Assembly: GCA_002346225.1 (NCBI GenBank)
Contig: DDYY01000083.1
Coordinates: 1-6,250 of the forward strand
Reading direction: 5' to 3'
DNA: 6,250 nucleotides
From: Bacteroidetes bacterium UBA3022
Lineage (GTDB): Bacteria > Bacteroidota > Bacteroidia > Chitinophagales > BACL12
Of the stretch, positions 1 to 6,250 are shown piece after piece (position 1 is the first letter of the stretch; the number at the start of each line of letters is the position of its first letter). The position numbers and the translations under genes were made by a program. The notes beneath the pieces were generated by a model. It was not told the DNA's origin. It worked only from the letters and a program-made list of their open reading frames with translations, and did no database searches.

Positions 1-366
1 TACAACAGTAGCACCCGATTCCCACAGTGTAGTGCTTAAGCTGGATGTACCGGTAGAACCCATTTTAATAGTGTAGTTCTCTATGATACCTCCATCTGGA
101 TCTGTAACCACATACGGTGCAGTAACAGTCCATGCAATAGCTGTAATATCACCGGCACTCATTCCGGCTCCTGCAAGTTCTGAAGCAAGAAAGAGGTACT
201 GTGCCTTGCTCTGCTTGTAATAATCCTGCATGGGACAAGGAGACCCAGTTGTGCCATTGCTGCCATTGTCTGCACCCACCGTATAGGTTTGTGCGTTAAC
301 AGCACCCATACCCAACATGGAGATTATGGCAAAGGCACTGCCTAAATTAAGTAACGTTTTTTTCAT
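1..366 (-). CDS. Secreted Bacteroidota surface/extracellular protein, N-terminal part (runs off left edge)
   Basis: The open frame has 122 codons from an ATG at 364-366 down to base 1, without a stop, so the C-terminal part is missing. Residues 1-25 form a signal peptide: MKK, a hydrophobic core with AFAIISMLGMG, and a likely cleavage after AVNA before QTYTVG. The mature start is rich in Gly, Asn, Ser and Thr (GADNGSNGTTGSPCPM, residues 31-46). It is followed by DYYKQSKAQYLFLASEL (48-64) and a beta-rich stretch with AGDITAIAW and NYTIKMGST. From memory, the pattern of aromatic and 'Q-Y-L-ASEL' residues followed by an 'I-x-x-I-x-W/F' strand recurs at the start of many large Bacteroidota exported proteins that end in a T9SS sorting domain; that end is not visible here, so the export route is inferred. 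An in-frame ATG at 376-378 would add four residues (MYKN); I prefer 366 because the signal peptide is then standard and the leader resembles that of the next gene. Specific function is unknown. Confidence 0.8.
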   Translation of the reverse strand, partial: MKKTLLNLGSAFAIISMLGMGAVNAQTYTVGADNGSNGTTGSPCPMQDYYKQSKAQYLFLASELAGAGMSAGDITAIAWTVTAPYVVTDPDGGIIENYTIKMGSTGTSSLSTTLWESGATVV

Positions 367-450
367 GTTTTTGTACATTTTGGTTAATAAACGGTTCTGT
401 TAATGAAGGTAATTTTACACAAAGGATTCCGCAATTACAAATCCATGACA

Positions 451-481
451 AAAAAAAGGCGACTCTTTTTGAGAGTCGCCT
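451..481 (-). terminator. Rho-independent terminator of the large T9SS cargo gene
   Basis: Bases 457-466 (AGGCGACTCT) pair perfectly with 472-481 to give a 10-bp stem with a 5-base loop (467-471). Read on the minus strand, the stem is followed by an unbroken run of T (complement of the A run 451-457). It lies about 23 bp past the stop codon at 504-506 and 84 bp before the start of the next minus-strand gene, so it should insulate the two. On the plus strand the stem is not followed by a T run, so it works in one direction only. Confidence 0.93.
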
Positions 482-503
482 GTAACTATTGAATAATCAA
501 TGT

Positions 504-2534
504 TTATTCTATAACAATCTGCTCCATCACTGTGCCGGAATCGCTCATCAGGCGCAGGGTATAAGTACCTGCGGCCATATTGCTGAGATCCACTTCCTTA
601 ACAGAAATGACTTCGTCGGTTACAAAATTCTGGTTGTACACCAACTGACCGAGAGAGTTGAATACGCTTACCCAAACATCACCATAACCGGCACCGTTCA
701 GCTGTACGCGGAACAATCCATTGGAAGGGTTAGGATACACTTTTACACCCTGGCTGGTCAAACCTTCGCGCAATGGCGTGGTAAAGTCAACTGCAGGAGA
801 AGGGCTGGATGTTCCATCAGGGAAACAAACAGACTTCACTCTGAAGGTGTAGGAGTTACCCGGTACCAGGTTATCGAAAGTAAAGCTGGTTACGTTAAAC
901 TGACGGGTATTGCGCACACCGGTGGTGTTATTGCGCATAGCCAATATGTACTGGCTGGCTCCCTCTACTGCATCCCAGGATAAAGTAGCACTTGTAGGTG
1001 TTAAATCACTAACGGTTATTTCGCCCGGAGCCGCACATACAGCGCCTGGTTCGTTGGGAGAGAACAGGTAACAAGTTTCAAACTCACTTGGATATTCTGC
1101 TGAATTATGTCCTTCCGGCCAGTAAGCAACTCCACCGTAAGAAGTAGTACTAATACCCAGTGTGGTGGCAGTGGAAGCATCCTGGTTGAACTCAGTAGTG
1201 ACAATTTTGATGTCGCCTGTAGCTTCATGCAGTTGTACCTGTACACTTACCAGTGGTCCGGTTGCATCCGGAAAATGAGGAACATCTGTGAAGTCCAGTA
1301 CAAATACCTGTGCACCCGGATCGCCTTCTGTCCAGTAAGAGATAGTTCCCGCCAAACCGCCGTTAGGGTCTAAGTCTTCCTGGTGGAAGTGAATACTGTT
1401 AGCATATGCAGTTGCAGGTAACACATCTCCTGTGCAACATCCGTTATCGGTGGTGAAATCAAAGCTCATTACACCATTGGAAGTAACGTATACATTGGAG
1501 AAAGTAGAACCGAAGTATAAGAAGTCAAAGCCCAGACCTACTGCTGCGGAAACAGCATCATCGCCTAAGCTCAGGGTTGCAGCACCATCAGGTACGGCGA
1601 GGAAAGAACTACCATAGTCACACTCTGAAAGCGTGTAGCCATAGAAACAGCTCCCGTCATCTACGTTGGCTTCTTCGTTGTAGTTAACAGACTCAGGATC
1701 GGTACAACCGGGACAAACGTTATCCACGAACACCGGCTCAGAGATAGTGCTCTCACCGGAGGCGTCGCAGGTAATCTGACACTGGTAGTAAGTTGCTTCT
1801 GTCTGGGAAGTAGCATAAGATGCAGAAGTTGCACCATCAATTTCTGTGTAGGTAACACCATCGGCAGATGACCACCACTGATAGCTAATGGCACCTGCAG
1901 CTACCGGAGGAACTGAAACGGTGAAGATATCGGAAGCACAGGTAGATTCTGCAGTAGAGCTGGCTACAGATGCATCAGGTGCACCGGTACAATCATCACC
2001 TGCTACCAGAATCACTGCATAGTCCTCTACTTCTCCAAAAGAAGAAGTAACCGTACATGCAGCCATGTTATCCATATTGACGGTACAGTTATCTCCAAAA
2101 TCAGCCAGTACCCGCATGCGTGTTTCACCGGGGGTAAGGCCAAATGGAACATCAAAAGAATAAGTAACTCCTCCTGTTCCGGCATCTACTAAAGCACACG
2201 CTACTCTTTCATCTGAAGAAAAAACCTCATCGTAATTGTAGTCGATGTAAACGGCAATACCCTGATCCCAAGATGGACCGCAATCCACAAATACCTCATA
2301 GGTAGCACCCTCGAGTAATGAGAGGGCATCGAAAACACCTGTATAGTCTGTGTAATTACCTACAGGTTCGCCCGTGTTGTTGTTTTCGAAATCCACACCG
2401 GGACCTGTGATTTGAAAATCATCTACATAGTCTCCGGAAAGATCGGAGGTGTAGTCGGGAATACAATATTGCCCGAATGATGTGGCCGATAGCAGAAATG
2501 CCAAAGCCGTTAGAAATGTAATTTTTTTTAACAT
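504..2534 (-). CDS. Multidomain secreted protein with GEVED, Ig-like, nidogen-like and FnIII modules and a T9SS type A sorting domain
   Basis: This 676-residue protein is exported and probably ends up on the cell surface or outside the cell. A signal peptide covers residues 1-21 (MLKK, hydrophobic core, then SFG before QYC). Residues of about 80-177 form a GEVED-type module: IYIDYN-like strands, MRVLADFGD and the diagnostic GEVEDYAV at 167-174. An Ig-like beta-sandwich follows (about 185-271, with SYQWWSSADG and YYQCQITC). A short Cys/Asp motif sits at 276-296 (GCTDPESVNYN and VDDGSC), a repeat type common in Bacteroidota exoproteins. Residues of about 310-493 look nidogen-like (FDFLYFGSTFSNVYVTSNGV). 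A fibronectin type III domain spans about 502-587. The end (about 598-676) is a T9SS type A sorting domain, with VYPNPSNGLFRV, FNSLGQLVY and LSNMAAGTYTLRL. No catalytic domain is visible; adhesion or matrix binding is an inference. The gene has its own promoter candidate (2589-2620) and terminator (451-481). Domain limits are estimates by eye. Confidence 0.93.
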   Translation of the reverse strand: MLKKITFLTALAFLLSATSFGQYCIPDYTSDLSGDYVDDFQITGPGVDFENNNTGEPVGNYTDYTGVFDALSLLEGATYEVFVDCGPSWDQGIAVYIDYNYDEVFSSDERVACALVDAGTGGVTYSFDVPFGLTPGETRMRVLADFGDNCTVNMDNMAACTVTSSFGEVEDYAVILVAGDDCTGAPDASVASSTAESTCASDIFTVSVPPVAAGAISYQWWSSADGVTYTEIDGATSASYATSQTEATYYQCQITCDASGESTISEPVFVDNVCPGCTDPESVNYNEEANVDDGSCFYGYTLSECDYGSSFLAVPDGAATLSLGDDAVSAAVGLGFDFLYFGSTFSNVYVTSNGVMSFDFTTDNGCCTGDVLPATAYANSIHFHQEDLDPNGGLAGTISYWTEGDPGAQVFVLDFTDVPHFPDATGPLVSVQVQLHEATGDIKIVTTEFNQDASTATTLGISTTSYGGVAYWPEGHNSAEYPSEFETCYLFSPNEPGAVCAAPGEITVSDLTPTSATLSWDAVEGASQYILAMRNNTTGVRNTRQFNVTSFTFDNLVPGNSYTFRVKSVCFPDGTSSPSPAVDFTTPLREGLTSQGVKVYPNPSNGLFRVQLNGAGYGDVWVSVFNSLGQLVYNQNFVTDEVISVKEVDLSNMAAGTYTLRLMSDSGTVMEQIVIE

Positions 2535-2588
2535 GTTTGTAAATTTGGTTTAAAATCAGTTTCTCGCTATGCATGTGGCACGCAAACC

Positions 2589-2620
2589 CAAATATACACA
2601 GTATTGTCAGAAAAAAGCAA
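2589..2620 (-). promoter_or_regulatory. Bacteroidota-type promoter candidate (TTG / TAnnTTTG) for the T9SS cargo gene
   Basis: On the minus strand TATATTTG (2589-2596) matches the Bacteroidota -7 consensus TAnnTTTG at every fixed position. A TTG (2618-2620) lies 21 bases upstream, within the range reported for the -33 element in this phylum. The start codon at 2532-2534 is 54 bases downstream of the -7 element, leaving a leader of about 50 bases. The element sits in the 110-bp gap after cmk, so the cargo gene can be transcribed separately from porQ-cmk. A match this short can arise by chance; position and spacing support it. Confidence 0.55.
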
Positions 2621-2644
2621 TAAAACCATGAAAATGGGGGGCTA

Positions 2645-3316
2645 TCAGTGCTTCCCAGACCGTTCTTTGGCCAGGTTTAATGCGCTGTCCAGCATAGCTT
2701 TGGGGCTGAGATGGGTGGAATCCAGAACAATAGCATCTGCCGCCTGAGCGAGCGGACTGTCCGTTCTTTCGGTTTCCTCCCTGTCGCGCTTACGGAGGTT
2801 TTCAGCTACCTCCTCCAGGGTTAACTGGGTGCCGGATTGCTGCAATTCCAGCCATCTTCTGCGTACCCTTACCTCAAAATCAGCTATGACAAATAGCTTC
2901 AGTGTAGCATCAGGAAAGACAACTGTACCAATATCCCGACCGTCCATCACCACTTTATTGTCCGCGCCTATGATGCGCTGCTGCTTTACCAGAAACCTGC
3001 GGACAGCAGATACAGCAGCCACTTCACTTACCTTATTGGCTACTTCCATGCCGCGGATGGGCTCTTCCACATCGGCACCGTTCAGGAGGGTTATGGTTGT
3101 GCCGTCGGCTTTCCGCTGAAATGCGATGGTAATTTGAAGAAGCGCGTCTTCCAGTTGTTGCGGATTCTTCCAGTCAATATTATGCGACAACAGATAATAG
3201 GTTACGGCACGGTACATGGCACCTGTATCCAGAAATATATACCCCAATGCATGCGCCAGATTGCGCGCAAGGGTACTCTTGCCTGTTGCTGAAAATCCGT
3301 CTATTGCAATAATCAT
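2645..3316 (-). CDS. cmk: Cytidylate kinase (CMP/dCMP kinase)
   Basis: This cytoplasmic enzyme transfers phosphate from ATP to CMP or dCMP, a step in pyrimidine nucleotide salvage and CTP/dCTP supply. The 223 residues match the usual length of bacterial Cmk. The P-loop is GFSATGKST (7-15). DTGAMYR (30-36) corresponds to the CMP-binding DSGAIYR of E. coli Cmk, and MDGRDIGTVVFPDA (124-137) holds the conserved Arg-Asp pair (126-127) that contacts the nucleotide. The LID region reads RKRDREETERTDSPL (175-189) with its conserved basic and acidic residues, followed by ADAIVLDST (193-201). The family-specific insert that separates Cmk from adenylate kinase is present (about 66-105, including VEEPIRGMEVANKVS). 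All key residues are intact. The start ATG (3314-3316) lies 36 bp after the porQ stop, suggesting co-transcription. No Shine-Dalgarno sequence is visible, as is normal in Bacteroidota. Confidence 0.97.
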   Translation of the reverse strand: MIIAIDGFSATGKSTLARNLAHALGYIFLDTGAMYRAVTYYLLSHNIDWKNPQQLEDALLQITIAFQRKADGTTITLLNGADVEEPIRGMEVANKVSEVAAVSAVRRFLVKQQRIIGADNKVVMDGRDIGTVVFPDATLKLFVIADFEVRVRRRWLELQQSGTQLTLEEVAENLRKRDREETERTDSPLAQAADAIVLDSTHLSPKAMLDSALNLAKERSGKH

Positions 3317-3352
3317 AGTAACAGGGGCCGAAGATACAAAACGAGGGAAGTA

Positions 3353-4432
3353 TCAGCGTTTGCCGAAATAATCGAGGTCGGTGGATATGCTGAAGTAGTG
3401 GTTGCCACCTGCCAGGCTGGTAACCTCGTAGCTGTAATCGATGCTGTATTTCTTGACGATTATACCCATACCCATCGAGAAACCGGTGAGCCCGCGACGT
3501 GTGGCCAGTATCAGCTCGCGCTGCTGCATGAAATCATATCCTGCCCGTACCCGCAGATTATCCCCGAAATAGAATTCACCTGCCAGTACCAGGTGCCGAA
3601 GAATTTTATCTCCTATAAATCGATCCTCGTTTTCCGAATTGCTGTCTGCGGCAAAAATGTTTTGTTGTCCCGTATTGGCCGGGTCGGCATATCGAATATC
3701 GAATTGTTGCATATTATGCGCTGTCAGACTTACCTGCAGCGGCAGGTATTGCAACCGTTTAGATATTCCCGCCTGTATTTCAAAAGGGAGCGGCTCTGCA
3801 TTCTGGGGGGTGTAGGATATCAGTTGGGTTCCAATATTCTTAAGCACAACACCTGCATACAGCCGCCGGGCGGTATCGGCATACGCACCTCCGAGGTCAA
3901 TGGCCACACCTAGTGAGTTATAGGATTCCAGTTGACCATATAAGAGCCGGGCATTCATACCGTAAGAAAGTTTGTCGGCCCGATACGAAATGCCCCCGGT
4001 CAACGCATATTCTGAAGCTTTAAAACTGCCGTTGGGGTTGCCATTTTCATCGTAAGCCGCCATAGTACCATATGTATTGTACAACAAACCGGTATGGTAG
4101 GTCAAATCTGTATTGCGTCCTGATCGGGCATATGCCACGTACCCGTGGTTGATATTACCAGCACAGATGGCATGATTGACAGAAAGTACATTATGCATCT
4201 GGGCATTCAGCAAGGCCGGGTTCATCCAGCCCATAGCAGCATCGCCATCCATAGAGGACACGTTAACACCACCCAGAGCAGCGACTCTGGCACTGTTGGG
4301 AAGCAACAGATACTGGTAGGTGTAGCTTCCACCCAGCTGAGCACGAGCGGACCAGGAAGCACCTATAAGCAGAATAATTGCGAGAAAGCGCATTTGAAGA
4401 TACCAACGAAGTCCTTTCCGCAACATTGTCAT
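3353..4432 (-). CDS. porQ: Type IX secretion system outer-membrane protein PorQ
   Basis: PorQ is a PorV/FadL-like outer-membrane beta-barrel. In Porphyromonas gingivalis it works with PorU, PorV and PorZ in the complex that processes and anchors T9SS cargo at the cell surface. Recognition here rests on family features. After a signal peptide (cleavage likely after ARA at 29-31) come YQYLLLPNSARVAALGG (39-55) and the MNPALLN block (70-76). Alternating amphipathic strands follow, with VVLKNIGTQL (195-204), EPLPFEIQAGISKRL (213-227), KILRHLVLAGEFYF (276-289), RRGLTGFSMGMGI (312-324) and a terminal strand HYFSISTDLDYF. At 359 residues it is about the usual size. The first ATG (4430-4432) is used here, but Met14 (4391-4393) gives a more typical signal peptide (MRFLAIILLIGASWSARA) and could be the true start. 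cmk follows 36 bp downstream; I recall the same porQ-cmk order in P. gingivalis and other Bacteroidota, which supports the call. Confidence 0.92.
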   Translation of the reverse strand: MTMLRKGLRWYLQMRFLAIILLIGASWSARAQLGGSYTYQYLLLPNSARVAALGGVNVSSMDGDAAMGWMNPALLNAQMHNVLSVNHAICAGNINHGYVAYARSGRNTDLTYHTGLLYNTYGTMAAYDENGNPNGSFKASEYALTGGISYRADKLSYGMNARLLYGQLESYNSLGVAIDLGGAYADTARRLYAGVVLKNIGTQLISYTPQNAEPLPFEIQAGISKRLQYLPLQVSLTAHNMQQFDIRYADPANTGQQNIFAADSNSENEDRFIGDKILRHLVLAGEFYFGDNLRVRAGYDFMQQRELILATRRGLTGFSMGMGIIVKKYSIDYSYEVTSLAGGNHYFSISTDLDYFGKR

Positions 4433-4544
4433 GGCCCGAAGATAAGATGGTTTTTTGACAGATATTCGACAACATCAGAGGTAACAAAAGTCAACATTTA
4501 GTATTACTCTTCTAATTACCTTGCACTCTAAATCCAACCCTATT
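4433..4544. promoter_or_regulatory. Divergent intergenic region between porQ and the membrane-protein gene
   Basis: These 112 bp must hold the start signals of both outward-facing genes, but neither has a full TAnnTTTG element. Towards porQ, TATCTTCG (minus strand, 4437-4444) differs from the consensus at one position, has no TTG 17-23 bases upstream, and lies only four bases from the first ATG. Towards the plus-strand gene, TACCTTG (4517-4523) resembles the common TACCTTTG but lacks one T. These are weak candidates. No convincing hairpin or inverted-repeat operator was seen. Confidence 0.35.
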
Positions 4545-4952
4545 ATGAAGAAAATACTGATTCCCGGAATTCTGACAGGCATTTTCCTGCTGATAAGCAG
4601 TTTTATTGCACTGTTTCTGACAATTAAACTGTTCCCTTCACTGGCATGGGAATATTTTGGTCCCACGTTTAATACCGACGGCAGCCGCGATATTCTTTTC
4701 TACATACATCCATTTCTGCTGGGATTAGCGCTTGCATGGTTCTGGAACCGGGTCAAGGAGATCTTTACCGGCAATAGCATCGCAAAGGCGCTTGAATTCA
4801 GTTTGATATATGCTGCGATAGCCACCATTCCTACCATGTGGATTACCTTCAGTGCCATCAACATTTCCCTGGAAATGGTATTGACCTGGATTCTGTATGG
4901 TTTGTTCCAGGCGCTCGTAGCCGGTTTGATACTATCGAGGTTAAACCCTTGA
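4545..4952 (+). CDS. Small integral membrane protein with four predicted helices, function unknown
   Basis: The ATG at 4545-4547 opens a 135-residue frame beginning MKKILIPGIL. An in-frame TTG 24 bases upstream adds only a polar, unlikely extension. Four hydrophobic segments are visible by eye: about 4-28, 50-67, 85-105 and 109-131. Between the first two lies a roughly 20-residue hydrophilic loop (LAWEYFGPTFNTDGSRDI), and after the second a basic stretch, WNRVKEIF. The third helix contains PTMWITFSAI and the protein ends in SRLNP. There is no cleavable signal peptide, so it should stay in the inner membrane. I do not recognise a named family; it looks like a conserved hypothetical protein of Bacteroidota. 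Codon use and residue content look genuine, and no strong competing frame exists. It diverges from porQ and converges with lon, overlapping lon's last codons by 12 bp, so its position does not point to a partner or pathway. Confidence 0.82.
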   Translation: MKKILIPGILTGIFLLISSFIALFLTIKLFPSLAWEYFGPTFNTDGSRDILFYIHPFLLGLALAWFWNRVKEIFTGNSIAKALEFSLIYAAIATIPTMWITFSAINISLEMVLTWILYGLFQALVAGLILSRLNP

Positions 4953-6250
4953 TTTACCTTTCATCAGGGCAAGGTCTACTACTTCATTCATAGTTTCCAC
5001 ATAGTGGAAGCGCATTCCTTTGATGTATGCCGGATTGATTTCACGGATGTCTTTCTCATTCTGCTTACAGAGAATGATTTGTTTCAGTCCTGCACGGCGC
5101 GCGGCCAGGATTTTTTCCTTAATACCCCCTACCGGCAGCACCTTCCCACGCAGCGTGATTTCACCGGTCATGGCCAGGCCGGCTTTTACTTTCCTTCCGG
5201 ATAAAACAGAAGCCAAAGCAGTGAGCATCGTAACCCCTGCCGACGGACCGTCTTTGGGTATGGCTCCCTCCGGTACGTGAATGTGTATATTCACCTGATC
5301 GAAAATTCCGGCATCGATACCGAAGTTGGCAGCGTTCGCGCGGAGATAACTCAAAGCCGTACTGGCGCTCTCCTTCATCACATTACCCAAATTACCCGTA
5401 AGCTGGATATTACCTTTACCCGCACTTTTAATGGCTTCAATGAACAGTATGTCACCGCCTACGGATGTCCATGCAAGTCCTATGGCTACCCCGGGCACTT
5501 TTACCTCAGCGGCTTCCTCCTTTTCATATTTTCTAAAACCTAATATTTCATCGATATCTGTCCGCTTCAAGGTTTTGTTGTATGCTTTACCACTTGCCAC
5601 ATTTCTTGCAATTCTGCGCATCACTGCAGCTACTACTCTTTCGAGCTCCCGAACACCACTTTCCCGAGTATAATTTTCAATAATATTTTTTAAAATATCA
5701 TCTTTCAGAATGATGTCCCTGGCTTTCAGACCATGTTCTTTGCGTTGACGGGGCACAATGAACTGGCGGGCAATCTCCACCTTTTCTTCCGTTGAATAGC
5801 CACTCAAATAAATGATTTCCATCCTATCGCGCAATGCAGGCTGGATGGCATTGATGTTATTGGCCGTAGCAATGAACAGCACCTTGGAAAGGTCGTATTC
5901 GAGTTCCAGGAAATTATCGTAGAAGGAGGTGTTTTGTTCCGGGTCCAGGACTTCTAACAAGGCACTGCTGGGATCGCCACGAAAATCTGAACCCACTTTG
6001 TCTACTTCGTCCAGTATGAACACCGGGTTAGAGCTTTTGGCCCGCTTCAATGACTGCAGGATACGACCGGGCATGGCACCGATATAGGTTTTGCGGTGTC
6101 CCCTGATTTCACTTTCGTCGTGCAAACCTCCCAGACTCATGCGCACGTACTTCCTGCCGAGCGCTCTTGCAACAGATTGTCCCAATGATGTTTTACCAAC
6201 ACCCGGAGGGCCTACCAGACAGAGAATAGGAGATTTCAAATCACCTTTCA
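4941..6250 (-). CDS. lon: ATP-dependent protease La (Lon), AAA+ and protease domains; 5' end beyond right edge
   Basis: Lon is a cytoplasmic hexameric ATPase-protease that degrades misfolded and selected regulatory proteins. About 436 C-terminal residues are visible. The frame stays open to the edge (KGDLKSPILC before the Walker A motif), so the TTG at 6237-6239 is an internal Leu, not a start; the N-terminal substrate-binding domain is outside. Counting that Leu as 1, the features are: Walker A GPPGVGKTS (10-18), Walker B FILDEVD (74-80), sensor-1 region ATANNIN (124-130), Arg finger region LRDRM (136-140) and the SGVRELER sensor-2 helix (194-201). The S16 protease domain begins near 245. 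It holds the nucleophile Ser333 in PKDGPSAG and the partner Lys376 in LPVGGIKEKILAA, 43 residues apart exactly as in E. coli Lon (Ser679/Lys722). Catalytic residues are intact. The gene ends at TAA (4941-4943), inside the end of the convergent membrane-protein gene. Confidence 0.97.
   Translation of the reverse strand, partial: KGDLKSPILCLVGPPGVGKTSLGQSVARALGRKYVRMSLGGLHDESEIRGHRKTYIGAMPGRILQSLKRAKSSNPVFILDEVDKVGSDFRGDPSSALLEVLDPEQNTSFYDNFLELEYDLSKVLFIATANNINAIQPALRDRMEIIYLSGYSTEEKVEIARQFIVPRQRKEHGLKARDIILKDDILKNIIENYTRESGVRELERVVAAVMRRIARNVASGKAYNKTLKRTDIDEILGFRKYEKEEAAEVKVPGVAIGLAWTSVGGDILFIEAIKSAGKGNIQLTGNLGNVMKESASTALSYLRANAANFGIDAGIFDQVNIHIHVPEGAIPKDGPSAGVTMLTALASVLSGRKVKAGLAMTGEITLRGKVLPVGGIKEKILAARRAGLKQIILCKQNEKDIREINPAYIKGMRFHYVETMNEVVDLALMKGKSRV

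Noticed and set aside
438..445. TGGATTTG on the minus strand as a -7 element for the gene at 1-366
   Set aside because: It has one mismatch, and the -33 position would fall inside the terminator hairpin; no suitable TTG is present.
489..983. Plus-strand open frame of 164 codons opposite the cargo gene
   Set aside because: It is antisense to the sorting-domain and FnIII coding region, has no recognisable domain, and begins at a non-ATG codon; it is a shadow of the real gene.
2522..2529. Run of eight A at codons 2-5 of the cargo gene as a phase-variation (slippage) switch
   Set aside because: Lys codons after the start of a signal peptide give such runs routinely; nothing else suggests switching.
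2610..2644. Possible terminator after cmk (CCAT-TTTC-ATGG followed by T-rich sequence on the minus strand)
   Set aside because: The stem is only four base pairs and the T run is interrupted, too weak to call.
3398..3913. Plus-strand open frame of 171 codons opposite porQ
   Set aside because: The opposite strand encodes a clearly recognisable PorQ; this frame has no signal, domain or plausible start context.
4455..4460. TTGACA on the plus strand as a sigma-70 -35 box for the membrane-protein gene
   Set aside because: No TATAAT-like box lies about 17 bp downstream, and Bacteroidota do not use that consensus as their main promoter.
6237..6239. TTG as the start codon of lon
   Set aside because: The frame continues upstream with typical Lon sequence (KGDLKSPILC) up to the window edge, so this is an internal Leu codon.

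Overview
The window comes from a member of the Bacteroidota (Bacteroidetes). The evidence is a type IX secretion system (T9SS) gene, porQ, next to cmk; secreted proteins with a GEVED module and a C-terminal T9SS sorting domain; start codons without Shine-Dalgarno sequences; and a TAnnTTTG-type -7 promoter element. The sequence does not fix the class or genus; a marine, freshwater or sludge lineage with moderate GC would fit.

Layout, left to right. At 1-366 (minus) is the N-terminal part of a secreted protein that runs off the left edge. At 504-2534 (minus) is a complete 676-residue multidomain T9SS cargo protein, with a strong intrinsic terminator at 451-481 just past its stop and a consensus Bacteroidota promoter candidate at 2589-2620. 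At 2645-3316 (minus) is cmk (cytidylate kinase), and at 3353-4432 (minus) is porQ; these two probably form a porQ-cmk operon with a 36-bp gap. A 112-bp divergent intergenic region (4433-4544) separates porQ from a plus-strand gene for a 135-residue four-helix membrane protein of unknown function (4545-4952). That gene converges with lon (4941-6250, minus, 5' end beyond the right edge), and the two coding regions overlap by 12 bp.

How the genes relate. PorQ belongs to the outer-membrane attachment machinery of the T9SS. The 676-residue protein carries the C-terminal domain that this machinery recognises, and the protein at 1-366 is probably also exported, although its C-terminus is not visible. 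Machinery and cargo therefore lie close together, but the promoter and terminator suggest separate transcription. cmk (CMP/dCMP phosphorylation) and lon (ATP-dependent proteolysis) are housekeeping genes.

No gene-free stretch exceeds about 140 bp. I found no tRNA, rRNA, CRISPR array, insertion sequence, integrase or phage gene, and no convincing new multi-gene system. This is largely ordinary core genome. The points worth a second look are the uncharacterised membrane protein, the nested stop codons, two pairs of similar leader sequences, and the domain mosaic of the large secreted protein.
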